Shown here piece after piece: positions 1-10,266 of a DNA stretch of 64,000 nucleotides (position 1 is the stretch's first letter; each line of letters starts with the position of its first letter). The DNA is from Todiramphus chloris collaris (taxonomy: Eukaryota; Chordata; Aves; Coraciiformes; Alcedinidae), in contig JANVCC010000073.1 of NCBI GenBank assembly GCA_025345505.1, positions 9,614,887 to 9,678,886 of the forward strand, in the 5' to 3' direction. The notes under the pieces were generated by a model. The model made no database searches. It saw only the letters and a list, made by a program, of their open reading frames with translations, and was not told the DNA's origin. Both the position numbers and the translations under genes were made by a program.

Positions 1-1381
1 CTGAAATTAACTGCACACAGAGAAAGACTTAAAGTGAAATAGTATTACTGCTGTAATGATTGAAAGGTAGAACTTCTATTTTGTATGCCATTTTAATTTT
101 CTTTTCAATTGCATCAAATATGATCAAGTGTTACTGTTTTAGGACATGTTTGGCAATGGTGAAGCCTTAGTCGTAGTCTAATTAACCTTGTCCTGTGCAC
201 TCACTTTCATGGAGAAGATCTTCATAAAGCCAAAAAGGCATGTGAAGAAGGCACGCAACAAATCCCAGAAGGCATAGTTTCAGTTTTCATTGTATGGACT
301 GTAGACATATATATGCTGTTATTGGTGAAACCACAGTGATTTATACTACTGGCTAGTTGTCCACAGAGAGATGAAGTCAAAGAAATTCTCCACTACAGCA
401 TTAGACAAAGCAGAAGAGACAGACTCCGTATTAGTTCTGCTTGCTCTTTAATTTCAGGAAGTCAGTTCTGAGCCTTATGGATATGTTCAGGCAGGAGCTC
501 TGTGTGATCTCAGAGTAGCTGAAGGGCATCAGATGCCCTATTTCTGCCACTGAGATGTGCCTCAGCAGCCAAGTAATAGATTATAAATCTCTGAAAGCAT
601 TTTTCAGTCATGCATTTTTACCATATCCCTCAACCAACCACAAGATTTCAAAGAGCATAAAAATCACTTGTACCAGAGGATTTAGCAGCATAGATAATAC
701 TGTAGAAACTCACTGTACTGTCATTTTGACACAAATGATTGGGTGTGGAGCTGCACATATACAAAAAAAAAAGGAAAAAAGTCTTTTATCGCCTGCTACC
801 ACACAGGATGTATAATATAGAGTTACAATTGTAATAATCCATCACTGTCTCTCTGTATTGAAATTAAAACCAAAAAATATTGTGTTTGGACTGCAAAAAA
901 TAAAATTGAACACCTGTGGTACAGTTACATTATTGGGCTATAGTGTAGCTGTTATGTCTGCAAAATTGAACTCTTTTTCTGTTCTACTTTAAAGTTATTG
1001 TTGAGTAAATCACAAGTTAGTTTGTGAAGGTGAGGACATGCCATGCTGTTACAAAAATGTTGTTTCATTCTGAACAATTTGGGTTCATATTTATCATTCC
1101 CTGCAATGTTACTTCTGAACAAAATACAGGCATTTCTTCCATCTTGTTTTTGCTCACTTTCTACCAAAGGGATGATTGCAATGACGACAGCTTGCAAAAA
1201 GTTTTCTTTTATATTTGTAAACTGGAATCTGCCCATTTATACAATGGAGACTGAGTGTTGTAGGCAGCATGCATAATTTGTACAAATGAGGAACGTGTTT
1301 GCATTCCCCCAGTTCTAGACCACTTGGAATGCAGCCAGAAGAGAGCAAGGTGTGAGCCATCAGGTGTGGCATGCTTGAAAG

Positions 1382-1419
1382 GTGATCTTAATGGAAAATA
1401 GTGATCTTAATGGAAAACA
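1382..1419. repeat. 19-bp tandem duplication
   Basis: Two adjacent copies of a 19-base unit beginning GTGATCTTAATGG differ at one base near their ends. A degraded third start (GTGTTCTTATGG) follows. It looks like a local slippage duplication with no evident function. Confidence 0.85.
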
Positions 1420-2014
1420 GTGTTCTTATGGTCATGGGCAATTGTAATTCACAGGGAAAGCAGATGCTGTAGTCTCTTCGAGGGTCAGTGGGCACAAAGG
1501 ATGCTTTTGCTGTCACTATTGCTGATGGTATCACCTAATGGAGTTCCAGCTTTACCGTAAGTGATCAGTCTGTTGCAGTGTTACGTAGTTCTGTCACATC
1601 CTGCTCACTGCTGTCTGGATTGTTTCATAACGAAAAGTTTATCAAAGATATTAAACAATGGATTGCCACTTTCAGTATATTAGCACCTTTTGTTTCAGCA
1701 ACTGTGAAGAAAGTTGGAAAATTTTACTTGCTTTATGAAAAACAGTGATCATGCACTTTGCATAGTGTCTTTAAAAAGAATTAAAAAAAAATGTGACTGA
1801 TGACCAGTGAAATAAGTTTCCCAAGAAAATGGGGTTATTTAAAACAGTAACCATACCTTAATCAGATATGCTACTAATATCATTTTTCTCTTTTTCTTTA
1901 TTTAACTTTGTAGTGCTGCTTAGAAGAATTGGTGCAGTGTTGGTGGTCTTACGCTGTTGAAAGATTAGTGCAGTATTATTTCACCATATTACTTAATGTT
2001 TTTACTTGTATTTC

Positions 2015-2035
2015 TTTTTTTTTTTTTTTTTTTTT
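2015..2035. repeat. Poly(T) tract, 21 nt
   Basis: An uninterrupted run of 21 T on the + strand. No adjacent transposon end is recognisable, so it is a simple homopolymer rather than a visible retroposon tail. Confidence 0.9.
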
Positions 2036-3220
2036 ATCTACTGGTTCATTCTGTTCTCCTGGTATTTGCTAAGAACATAGCATTAGTGAAAACTATTTTT
2101 GAATTAGTGATGCCTCTTTTCCCTTTTGCTGCCTGATATGGCAGTGACATGAGAAGTTTGTCCTTATGTTGTAGCTAATGGGTTGCTGTAGAAATTTCAT
2201 TTTTGTGAAAGGAGGGAAGTTGTAAGTTGAAGAAGCAACTTATGCTGTAGTGCTTTTTGGAAGTCCTTTCAGTCTTGCATATGTATTATTTATTTTCTTC
2301 GACTCTTAATGTCTTGTATGTTATTAGTCCATCAAGCTGCTCTGAAGGTAGGGTATGACTCAATTCCATCTACACTTATGTGCTTTGAATTCATATATAC
2401 CTCTTTTTGCAAGAGCCCCATCATAACAGTGTATTTTACTAATCTGTGATGGGACAGACTGAGTGTAGTTCAATTATCGCTGGGCACTGTTTTTCACTTC
2501 ACCAGTAATTTAGTTATATATCAAGAGTTCAGACTTGCATGTCTTGAAAACAAACTATAATGTTCATTTTTGGTAATACCAGATGCTTGTTTGTCAGTTG
2601 TTTGGGATGGCACTGAACTAAGGTTTTGGCTTTCTAGTACAACTGATTTTTCTGTTTATTTGGTTGGTTGGGGGTTAACCTATTTTCACTTGCTTTTCTC
2701 ATAGCAATGTATATATTACATATTTTTTGCCATGTCCTATTTTACTAGGCACTTTACAAGGACAGAGATATTTCTGGTGGAAGGAAATACAACCACGATA
2801 CTTGTTCTATCTGTTTTTTTTTATAACAGCTCTACTTCCCAAATTCCACCCACAACAAAACATACACACAGGTGGTCCCTGCCCAAAATGCTGCCCTGTT
2901 TCACCTGAAAGTAGCTACAATCTGCAGTCTCTGTGGCAGATGAGCAGTAATGTGGCAGATATGGAAGAAGGCAGGAATGTTTTCCATGTACCAAGATCAT
3001 TACAGTGTGTTGCACCTGCTCTGCTGTCATCTCAAGTCTTCCCTAGTCCAGATGAACCAAAACATTAAGGCTTTCAGTTATGTGAAATTTAAAACAGAAG
3101 ACACACATGCCAATAGGCAAAACCAGAACCTTTAAAGAAAATTCCCCATTTCATATCAGATTTTCTTTAAAGTAAGAAATTGTGAAGTTAATCTTTATAC
3201 ATCTTCCACCCAAATGTCAG

Positions 3221-3275
3221 TCACAGAATCACAGAATGTTAGGGGTTGCAAGGGACCTCCAATCATTCAGAATAA
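3221..3275 (-). mobile_element. CR1 LINE 3' end fragment
   Basis: The stretch starts TCACAGAATCACAGAATG and continues into a GGGGTTGCAAGGGACCTCC-like segment, the reverse complement of a CR1 3' terminus. It closely matches, in inverted orientation, the 3' end of the longer CR1 ending near 6405, so both probably belong to related subfamilies. Only about 55 bp are recognisable. The inner limit is approximate. Confidence 0.75.
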
Positions 3276-4056
3276 GATCTTAAACCTTCTATTGGAAATA
3301 TCTGTTCCATATCTGTGGTGAGGGATCAGGTTCCATCAAAATGTGACTTTGAAAATCCAGTATTCACAGCAGGTCTGGGAGGGCATTTTGTATATTCATT
3401 AAACAGCAGTTGTAAATGCTCACTGAAGTGCCTGAATCATGACACAGTGCAATACATCACTTCCTCTACACTTGTAAAATCTGAGATTATGTTTTGGTAA
3501 ACAGGCACATAAATGTGATTTGTTTCTTTTTTGATCTTCTGAAAGATAAACAGTGCTCCTACCAGGAAATGTCAAACATGTTTGTGCCCTTAAGAATGTT
3601 TTCTTCCAAGCAAATAAACAACTCTCTAACACCTAAACTAGGTACTTTTATTTTTAAATTGATTATCCTGTAAAACTGGAAGAGTTCTTAGAATCACTAA
3701 TGCAGGTAAATTGTTAATTCTTATTGAAAGCTCTTCAAAGCTCAGCTAGCATATCACTTGTGAAAATTTCATTTTCTTTTTTCCAGAACCAACATCTCAA
3801 TAACACCAACATTACCTTGTTAGGGCTAAAGTTTGTATTAACCTGAGACTTTGCATACTTTAATAAAAGAATTTGGTTATTTGATGTATATATATATATG
3901 TTATTTTTTCATCATAAGTTATCCATTTGTTTATGGTATAGTCTTGCCTGTCACAGAGAAGATGACTATGCAGCAAAAATGGATTATTTCCCTTCATTGA
4001 ATCACTATTGAGCTCATACTCAGAAAACTTATGAATATATTACATTATATGTTAAA
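3276..4056. other. Gene-free sequence between CR1 copies
   Basis: AT-rich sequence with no supported coding region. It contains a short (TA)n run near 3887-3898. Nothing else is recognised before the 5'-truncated CR1 begins. Confidence 0.55.
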
Positions 4057-6334
4057 GGGTTCCTCCAGTGCATTGATGATAACCTCTTGATGCAAATGGT
4101 GAATGAGCCAACTAAGAGAGAGATGCTGCTAGATCTTATCTTCACTAACAAGGGGTGGTGAAGCAGTGAAGATTGAGGGCAGACTTGGCTGCAGTGCCCA
4201 CGAGATAGTGGAGTTCAGGATCTTATGTGTCAGGAATAGAATACCAAGCAGAATCACAACCCTGGACTTCAGCAGGGCCAACTTTGGCCTTTTCAATCAA
4301 TTGCTGGAGGAAGTCCCATAGGGCAGGGTACTAGAAGGTAAAGGGGCTCAAGATAGTTGGTTAACATTCAAGGACCACTTCTTCCAAACTCCAGATCAGA
4401 GCATCCCAACAGGTAGGAAAGCAAGAAAGGGAGCCAGGAGACCTGCATGGTTAAACAGGGAACTGCTGGGCAAACTCAAGTAGAAGAAGAGAGTCTACAG
4501 ATCATGGAAGGAGGAGTTGGACCCTTGGGGGGAATATAAGATGGTTGTCAGAAGATTCAGGGAGGCAACCAGGAAAGCTAAGGCCTTCTTGAAGTTAAAC
4601 CTTGCAAAAGAGGTCTAGGACAAAAGAAAGGGCTTCTTCAAATACATTTCAGTTAAAACTAACACTAGAGGCAATGTAGGCCCACTGATGAATGAGGTGG
4701 GTGCCCTGGTGACAAAGGATAAAAAGAAGGCAGAGTTACTGAATGCCTTCTTTGTCACTGTCTATTCTGCTGGAGGCTGTCCTCAGGAGCTCCAGCCCCC
4801 TGAGGCCCCAGAGGTAACCAGGATAAAGGAGGTGTTTGCCTTGGTTGATGACGACTGGGTTTGGGACCAGTTAGCAATCTGAACATCCATAAATCCATGG
4901 GTCCTGATGGGATGCACCACGAGTGCTGAGGGAGCTGTTGGAAGTCATTGCTAGGCCACTCCATCATCTTTGGTAAGTCGTGGGGAACAGGAGAGGTGCC
5001 TGAGAATTGGAGGACAGCAAATGTCATTCCAATCTTCAAAAAAAGTAAGAAGGAGGACCCAGGTAACTATAGACTGGTCAGTCTCACCTCCATCCCTGGA
5101 AAGGTGGTGGAGTAATTTATCCTCAGTGCCATCTCTAAGCATATAAAAAATAAGAGGGTCATTAGGAGCAGTCAACATGATTTTACCATGGGGAAGTCAT
5201 GTTTGACCCACCTGATAGCCTTTTATAAGGACATAACCAGGTGGGTAGATGATGGTAGAGCAGTGGATGTGGTTTATCTTGATTTCAGTAAAGCATTCGA
5301 CAGCGTCCCTCACAGCATCCTCACAGCTAAACTGAGGAAGTGTGGTCTGGATGTTGGATAGTGAACTGGTTAAGGAATAGAAGTCAGAAAGTTGTGGTCA
5401 ATGGGGCAGAGTCTAGTTGGAGGCCTGTATTTAGTGGCGTCCATCAAGGGACTTTACTGGGACCAGTACTATTCAATATATTCATCAACAACCTTGATGA
5501 GGGAACAGAGTGCACTGTCAGCAAGTTTGCTGATGACACAAAACTGGTAAGAGTAGCTGACACACCATCAGGCTGTGCTGCCATTCAGTGAGATCTGGAC
5601 AGGCTGGAGAGCTGGAGGGGTGGGGGGGGGGGTGGTGAGAAATTTCATGAAATATATCAAGGACAAGTGTAAAGTCTTGCATCTGGGAAAGAACAACCCC
5701 AGGTACCAGTATACCTTGTGGAAGTATACTTGTTGGAAAGCATCATAGGGGAAAGGCCTGGGGGTCCTGGTGGACAGCAGGATGACCATAAGCCAGCAAT
5801 GTGCCCTTGTGGCCAGAAAGGTCAATGGCATCCTGGAGTGTATTTAGAAGTGGTGTGGTTAGTAGGTTAAGAGGGGTTCTCCTCCCCCTCTACTCTGCCC
5901 TGGTGAGGCCTCATCTGGAATACTGTGTCCAGTTCTGGGCCCCTCAGTTCAAGAAGGACAGAGAGCTGCTTCAGAGAGTCTAGCCACAAAGATGATTAAG
6001 GTAGTGGAACATCTCCTTTATGATGGAATGCTGAGGGAGCTGGGTCTCTTTAGCTTGGAGGAGACTGAGGAACGACCTCCTTAATGTTTATAAATATATA
6101 AAAGGTGAGTGTCAGAAGGATGGAGCCAGGCTCTTCTCTGTTATGTTCAATGATAGGACAAGGGGCAACACGTGCAAGATGGAATGTAGGAGGTTCCATG
6201 TAAACATAAGGAGAAACTTTTTCATGGTGAGGGTGACAGAACAGTGGAATAAGTTTCCTAAGGAGGTTGTGGAGTCTTCTTCTCTGGAGACATTCAAAAC
6301 CCACCTGGACACATTCCTATCTGACCTGATCTAG
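4057..6334 (+). pseudogene. CR1 ORF2 remnant (endonuclease C-terminus, reverse transcriptase)
   Basis: This is the decayed polyprotein of the CR1 copy; the intact protein nicks DNA and reverse-transcribes its own RNA. The left part reads as the end of an APE-type endonuclease. At 4193-4201 the expected Ser-Asp-His motif reads Ser-Ala-His, so a catalytic Asp is lost. The frame at 4688-4882 matches the linker before the RT. At 5281-5313 the first RT motif appears (DFSKAFDSVPH), and the catalytic FADD box lies at 5526-5537. Further segments at 5875-5983 ([14 protein letters not shown]) and 6143-6334 (RRNFF...QWNKFP) are the conserved C-terminal part. Stops and frameshifts separate these blocks, so no functional product is possible. 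Confidence 0.88.
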
Positions 6335-6405
6335 GTGATCTGGCAGGGGGATTCGACTAGATGATCTTTCAAGGTCCCTTCCAACCCCTAACATTCTGTG
6401 ACTCT
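4057..6405 (+). mobile_element. CR1 LINE, 5'-truncated, about 2.35 kb
   Basis: A non-LTR retrotransposon copy on the + strand. It begins abruptly inside the endonuclease part of ORF2, runs through the reverse transcriptase and the C-terminal region, and ends in a short CR1 3' UTR with a CATTCTGTGACTCTG tail near 6405. CR1 elements insert by target-primed reverse transcription and are usually 5'-truncated, which fits the abrupt left edge. No poly(A) tail is present, as expected for CR1. It contains a G11 run at 5622-5632. The left boundary may be off by about 20 bp. Confidence 0.92.
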
Positions 6406-6764
6406 GGGAGATTTCCTTTACCGAGTACCAAATCTCACCCTGGTAATGAAGCAAAGATGCACTATAAATATGATTATTGGGCTCCAGGGAGTGCTGGTGG
6501 GACAATACTATATAGCACTGAATCTTTTGTAGTTTAATTGTTTTGAAAGATGCATGAAGATTTAACATTGCTTAGAGGATGGACATTTGTGATGGAGAGG
6601 CATCTTCTGGTTAGTACAGAAGTCACTCAGAAAGAAATACGGAATACATTCAGAGGTGAAGTAGCTACAGATGGAAATTGGAAGGGTAAAGCAGATGAGT
6701 GGGCAGGTCTATGTACCCAGGGTAACAGAGAAAATGAGGGAAGAATCTGGAGATCTGTCCATAG
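6406..6764. other. Gene-free spacer between CR1 copies
   Basis: About 360 bp separates the 3' end of the long CR1 from the next, inverted CR1 fragment. I recognise nothing in it. Confidence 0.5.
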
Positions 6765-6896
6765 ATCACAGAATCATAGAATGTCCCGGGTTAGAAGGGA
6801 CATCCAAAGGTCATCTAGTCCAGCTCCTCTGCAGTAAGCAGGGACATCCTCAACTAGATCAGGTTGCTCAGAGCCTCATCAAGCCTGAACCTGAGT
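6765..6896 (-). mobile_element. CR1 LINE 3' fragment, inverted
   Basis: It starts ATCACAGAATCATAGAATG and continues through segments complementary to the usual CR1 3' region (AGAAGGGACATCCAAAGGTC, then CAACTAGATCAGGTTGCTC). It is therefore the last 130 bp or so of a CR1 copy on the minus strand, severely 5'-truncated. It lies 360 bp from the 3' end of the + strand CR1, in tail-to-tail arrangement. Confidence 0.88.
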
Positions 6897-7652
6897 GACT
6901 CATTTTTAATAACTGTGCTCTAACTTCACTATCTATTCCATGCTTTTGCTTGGGAATTTACAGGTTCTTGTTATCCAGGTTTTTTACTAGTATTTGGTGT
7001 AATTATCAGAGGAATAGATTTCTGGCTCTCTGTCTTGGATTGCTCTTATGATTTACATCTCATGTATCCATTGCACTCTCTCCAACATGTACGTGGAGAG
7101 TGTGGGAAACATTTTTATATTTTTCTTGTGGGAAGGAGTTTCATCAGTCTTTTAAAAAGCCAGTTTCAAGAAGGTTGTCTACTGAAACACCAGCTCCCTG
7201 TCCCTAGCAATTTATCTTTTAATACACAAAGTTGTGCCAACATTACAATGAATTTTTACTGATTCAGAAAGGATCCTGTTTCAAAGCCAAATTTGAAATT
7301 TTCTACTATCTGTTGTCATAAAGGATGTTCTGTCAAGGTCATGATAGTCAGTCCTGTGGGAAGGCCCAGAGGGAGGACATCTGAATTGTAATGTTGAGCA
7401 GGGGCAGGAAGGAGGGAGATTCAGTATCCCACCTGCTAGGAAGTGATGCTCCGAGATAGAAATTACTTTCCATCCTAGGAATTAGGTACAATTTTCCCAC
7501 CTGTTTTTATTAAAGAGTACTGAAACTTTTTCCCCACAGCTCCAGTTTCATGTTCCCCCTGTTTCAAGTGCACATTGAGGGAAAAAAAATAATTACAGCA
7601 AAACATCTTCTGTTGCATTTGTCTGAACTTGCAGCTTCCCAATGTTCAGCTG

Positions 7653-7692
7653 AGGATCCAGCTGATCTGCACAGGATCCAGCTGATCTACAG
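7653..7692. repeat. 20-bp tandem duplication
   Basis: Two adjacent units, AGGATCCAGCTGATCTGCAC and AGGATCCAGCTGATCTACAG, differ at two positions. Each includes BamHI-like GGATCC and the palindrome CAGCTG. It is probably a recent slippage duplication. Confidence 0.9.
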
Positions 7693-8685
7693 GAAGGGAG
7701 GGAAATGACTGTGGTCTTAGAGTCCATGAAATCTAGAATCTGTATCAGTATAGGAGCACAAGAAGTCACTGAGGTAGTCTCACGTGGCAGAGTCAAACTA
7801 AGAATTTTTCAAGTTATGTATTTTTTTTTTTTCATGTGTTTAATGTTTTTTTCAAATGTACTTCCCCTTTGCCTTGTCTGCCCCAAAAAAATTCATCAGG
7901 CATTGAAGTGTCTTTCCATAAAAATCCCATGAATTAGCCAATTTATTGTCAAAAATGTAATGTCAAGATTGCCAAGTATTCTACCTGATGAAAGAGAAGT
8001 ATATAGCTACATGTCTTACCATTTATGGGAGATACACTTTTAGCACAATTTCTTCCCTTGCTGTTGTTGGAGAACACGGTGCTTATGCTTGTTAAAGTCT
8101 CATAGCAGCACAAACAAAATTTGTGCTAGTTTTAATTATTAAATACACAGCAGAGCTGCCAGAAAAGTTGTTGAGCGAACTGAGCTGGGGTTTTTTTTTG
8201 CTTTGTTTTGATTTGGTTTTATTCCAGTGTTGTGCTGATCCTTGCTAAACCTGTAATTGTTCAGCACAGTAGTAGCAGAGGCTTATCACACTATTGCGTA
8301 GGCTCCACACATGGGCTGTTAATGAACAAACGTGTTGCAAAATAAACCTTATGGGTAGATGTCCCAATATAGGAAAAATGGATGCATCTGAAGACAGGAA
8401 AAAGGATCAATTTGAAAACTGAAACTAAACTAAAAAATGTCACAACAAGATATTTATGCAGTTATAGGAAGATGTACTTAGCTAGCTTTGTTCAAGCATA
8501 GAATTGAATGCTTTTTCATTTTACTATTTTCCACTCTCTCTCTCTTCTCCCCAGTGAGACATTTACAATCAACACAATTTATGTGTGAAGTTAAGGACTG
8601 TTGTGAGACAAATCAAATTCATTTTAATTTCACTATTTCAAGACAATTACATCAGAGAGTGCTTTTATAGCAAAAAAATATTAAT

Positions 8686-8715
8686 GAAACCAAACAAAAA
8701 GAAACCAAACAAAAA
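8686..8715. repeat. 15-bp A-rich tandem duplication
   Basis: The unit GAAACCAAACAAAAA occurs twice in perfect tandem, followed by further A-rich sequence. It is simple sequence without evident function. Confidence 0.85.
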
Positions 8716-9882
8716 TAACAACACAAGGAACTTATGGAAATTAAGGTTATAGGAAAGCTTGAAAGCCAGTTTATATAGATCAAAAATCTTAACAAGCATG
8801 ATTAAATTATGAGTTAAACAAAATGGTGACCATTCTTAATTTAACATTCTTCAATTCACTGAAGAATGCCTTTTCTGCAGCTATTAGAAACTTAAACTGG
8901 ACACCCAAGTGGGCAGCACAAGAGAACTTTTGTATTATTCTGAAAGCTTTCAGAAAAACGTTGTTCTGCAGGTGCATCAGTGTTATACAACTACATAACC
9001 ATCCTTGCTGTATATGTTGTAGAATGGCTTGTCGAACGGTGATACTGGGGGATCCTTTGAGATAATGCCTCAAAAGACTCATATGTGGATTCTGATAACA
9101 CTGATCACATTGGGTTGTTTTTCATCACATCAAGTATTATGTGCATGGTACAATTCCATTTGTGAAGAATAAAAATAACAATTTAGGACTAAAATCTAAA
9201 TTTTATTTACAGTCATGTATAGATGCTAAAAGAAATGTTTCAAATTGTTAAATACTAAATATTTATTTCCATATTTTCAGTAACTATGTCTCCGTTCATT
9301 CAGATGTGTGATTTGTGTTTCTTAGGCAAATAGGATTCTTTGTTAAGCGTTATGGGATCCTGAGATCAGAGATGTGCAAAATAATCGGCTTTGCATAGCA
9401 GTAAGTAACAAAATAATGATAGAAAGACTAAATAGTACACAATCAGAGTGACTTCAGATGCAATCTCAGAATTGCAAAATTGCTCTGAACATACTTAGAA
9501 GCTTTATGGCTAAAAATAGTTATTTTTTGACACAGGAAACTTGACAGTGTATGACAGAAGGCAGATTTCTTAGAAATACCCTTGGCTAGAATATTTCATA
9601 TTATTAGATAAGCATCTGTTATTTCTCTAAGCAGACTAAAAATAATTGTTAGATTCTCTCAATTTCACAAAAGCTACCAGTGTATTTGTAATGACATAAC
9701 ACTGTAAAATAATTTCAATAACTATTAATAATGATCTTTTTTTATGAAGTCTGACTGTGCCTATTCTGCAGTGTCATTTTGTGTGTGCATGCATTGTCTG
9801 TGTTGTATACACGACTATACATGTTGTATAAGCAGGATATCAGTAGTATACTCACCTTGCTAAATGATGACAGAAGGCCAAG

Positions 9883-10266
9883 CTACTCATATTGTGTTCA
9901 GTTTTTGGTTCCACAGTATTAAAAAAACCATTGAGGTGCTGGAGAGAGATCAGAGAAGAGCAACGAAGCTGGTAAAGGGTCTGGAGAAAATGTCTTATGA
10001 GGAGTGGCTGAGGGAGCTGTCGTTGTTTAGTATGGAGGCTGAGAGGAAACCTTATATCTCTCTGCAGCTACCTGAAGGGAGGTTGTACTGAGTCGGGTGG
10101 TGGTCTCTTCTCCCAGGTAACTAGTGATAGGACAAGAGGAAATCGGTTTAAGTTGTGTCAGGGGAGGTTTAAGTTGGATGTTAGGAAAACTTTTTTTTAC
10201 CAAGAGAATGATGAGGCCTTGGAACAGGCTGCCCAGATGGAAGTGATGAAATCGCCATCCCTGGAC
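9883..10266 (+). mobile_element. CR1 LINE fragment missing its 3' tail
   Basis: The frame at 9900-10090 contains the CR1 ORF2 C-terminal block ([17 protein letters not shown], then [11 protein letters not shown]). The following bases match the region up to the GAAATCGCCATCCCTGG segment. The copy then stops and the usual 3' UTR and ATTCT-type tail are absent. Since CR1 insertion starts from the 3' end, the missing tail implies a later deletion or rearrangement. The coding part is broken by stops and frameshifts. Confidence 0.88.

Larger units (their letters stand above)
1..3220. other. Gene-free unique sequence
   Basis: I see no supported gene here. The open frames are short, overlap on both strands and lack recognisable domains. 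The only structure noted is an imperfect 19-bp tandem duplication at 1382-1419 with a third partial copy, and a T21 homopolymer at 2015-2035. The composition fits avian intronic or intergenic DNA. Exons shorter than about 60 codons could be missed. Confidence 0.6.
6897..9882. other. Gene-free unique sequence
   Basis: No supported gene. Two small direct duplications are visible: a 20-bp unit at 7653-7692 and a 15-bp A-rich unit at 8686-8715. The remaining open frames are short and unrecognised. Confidence 0.55.
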
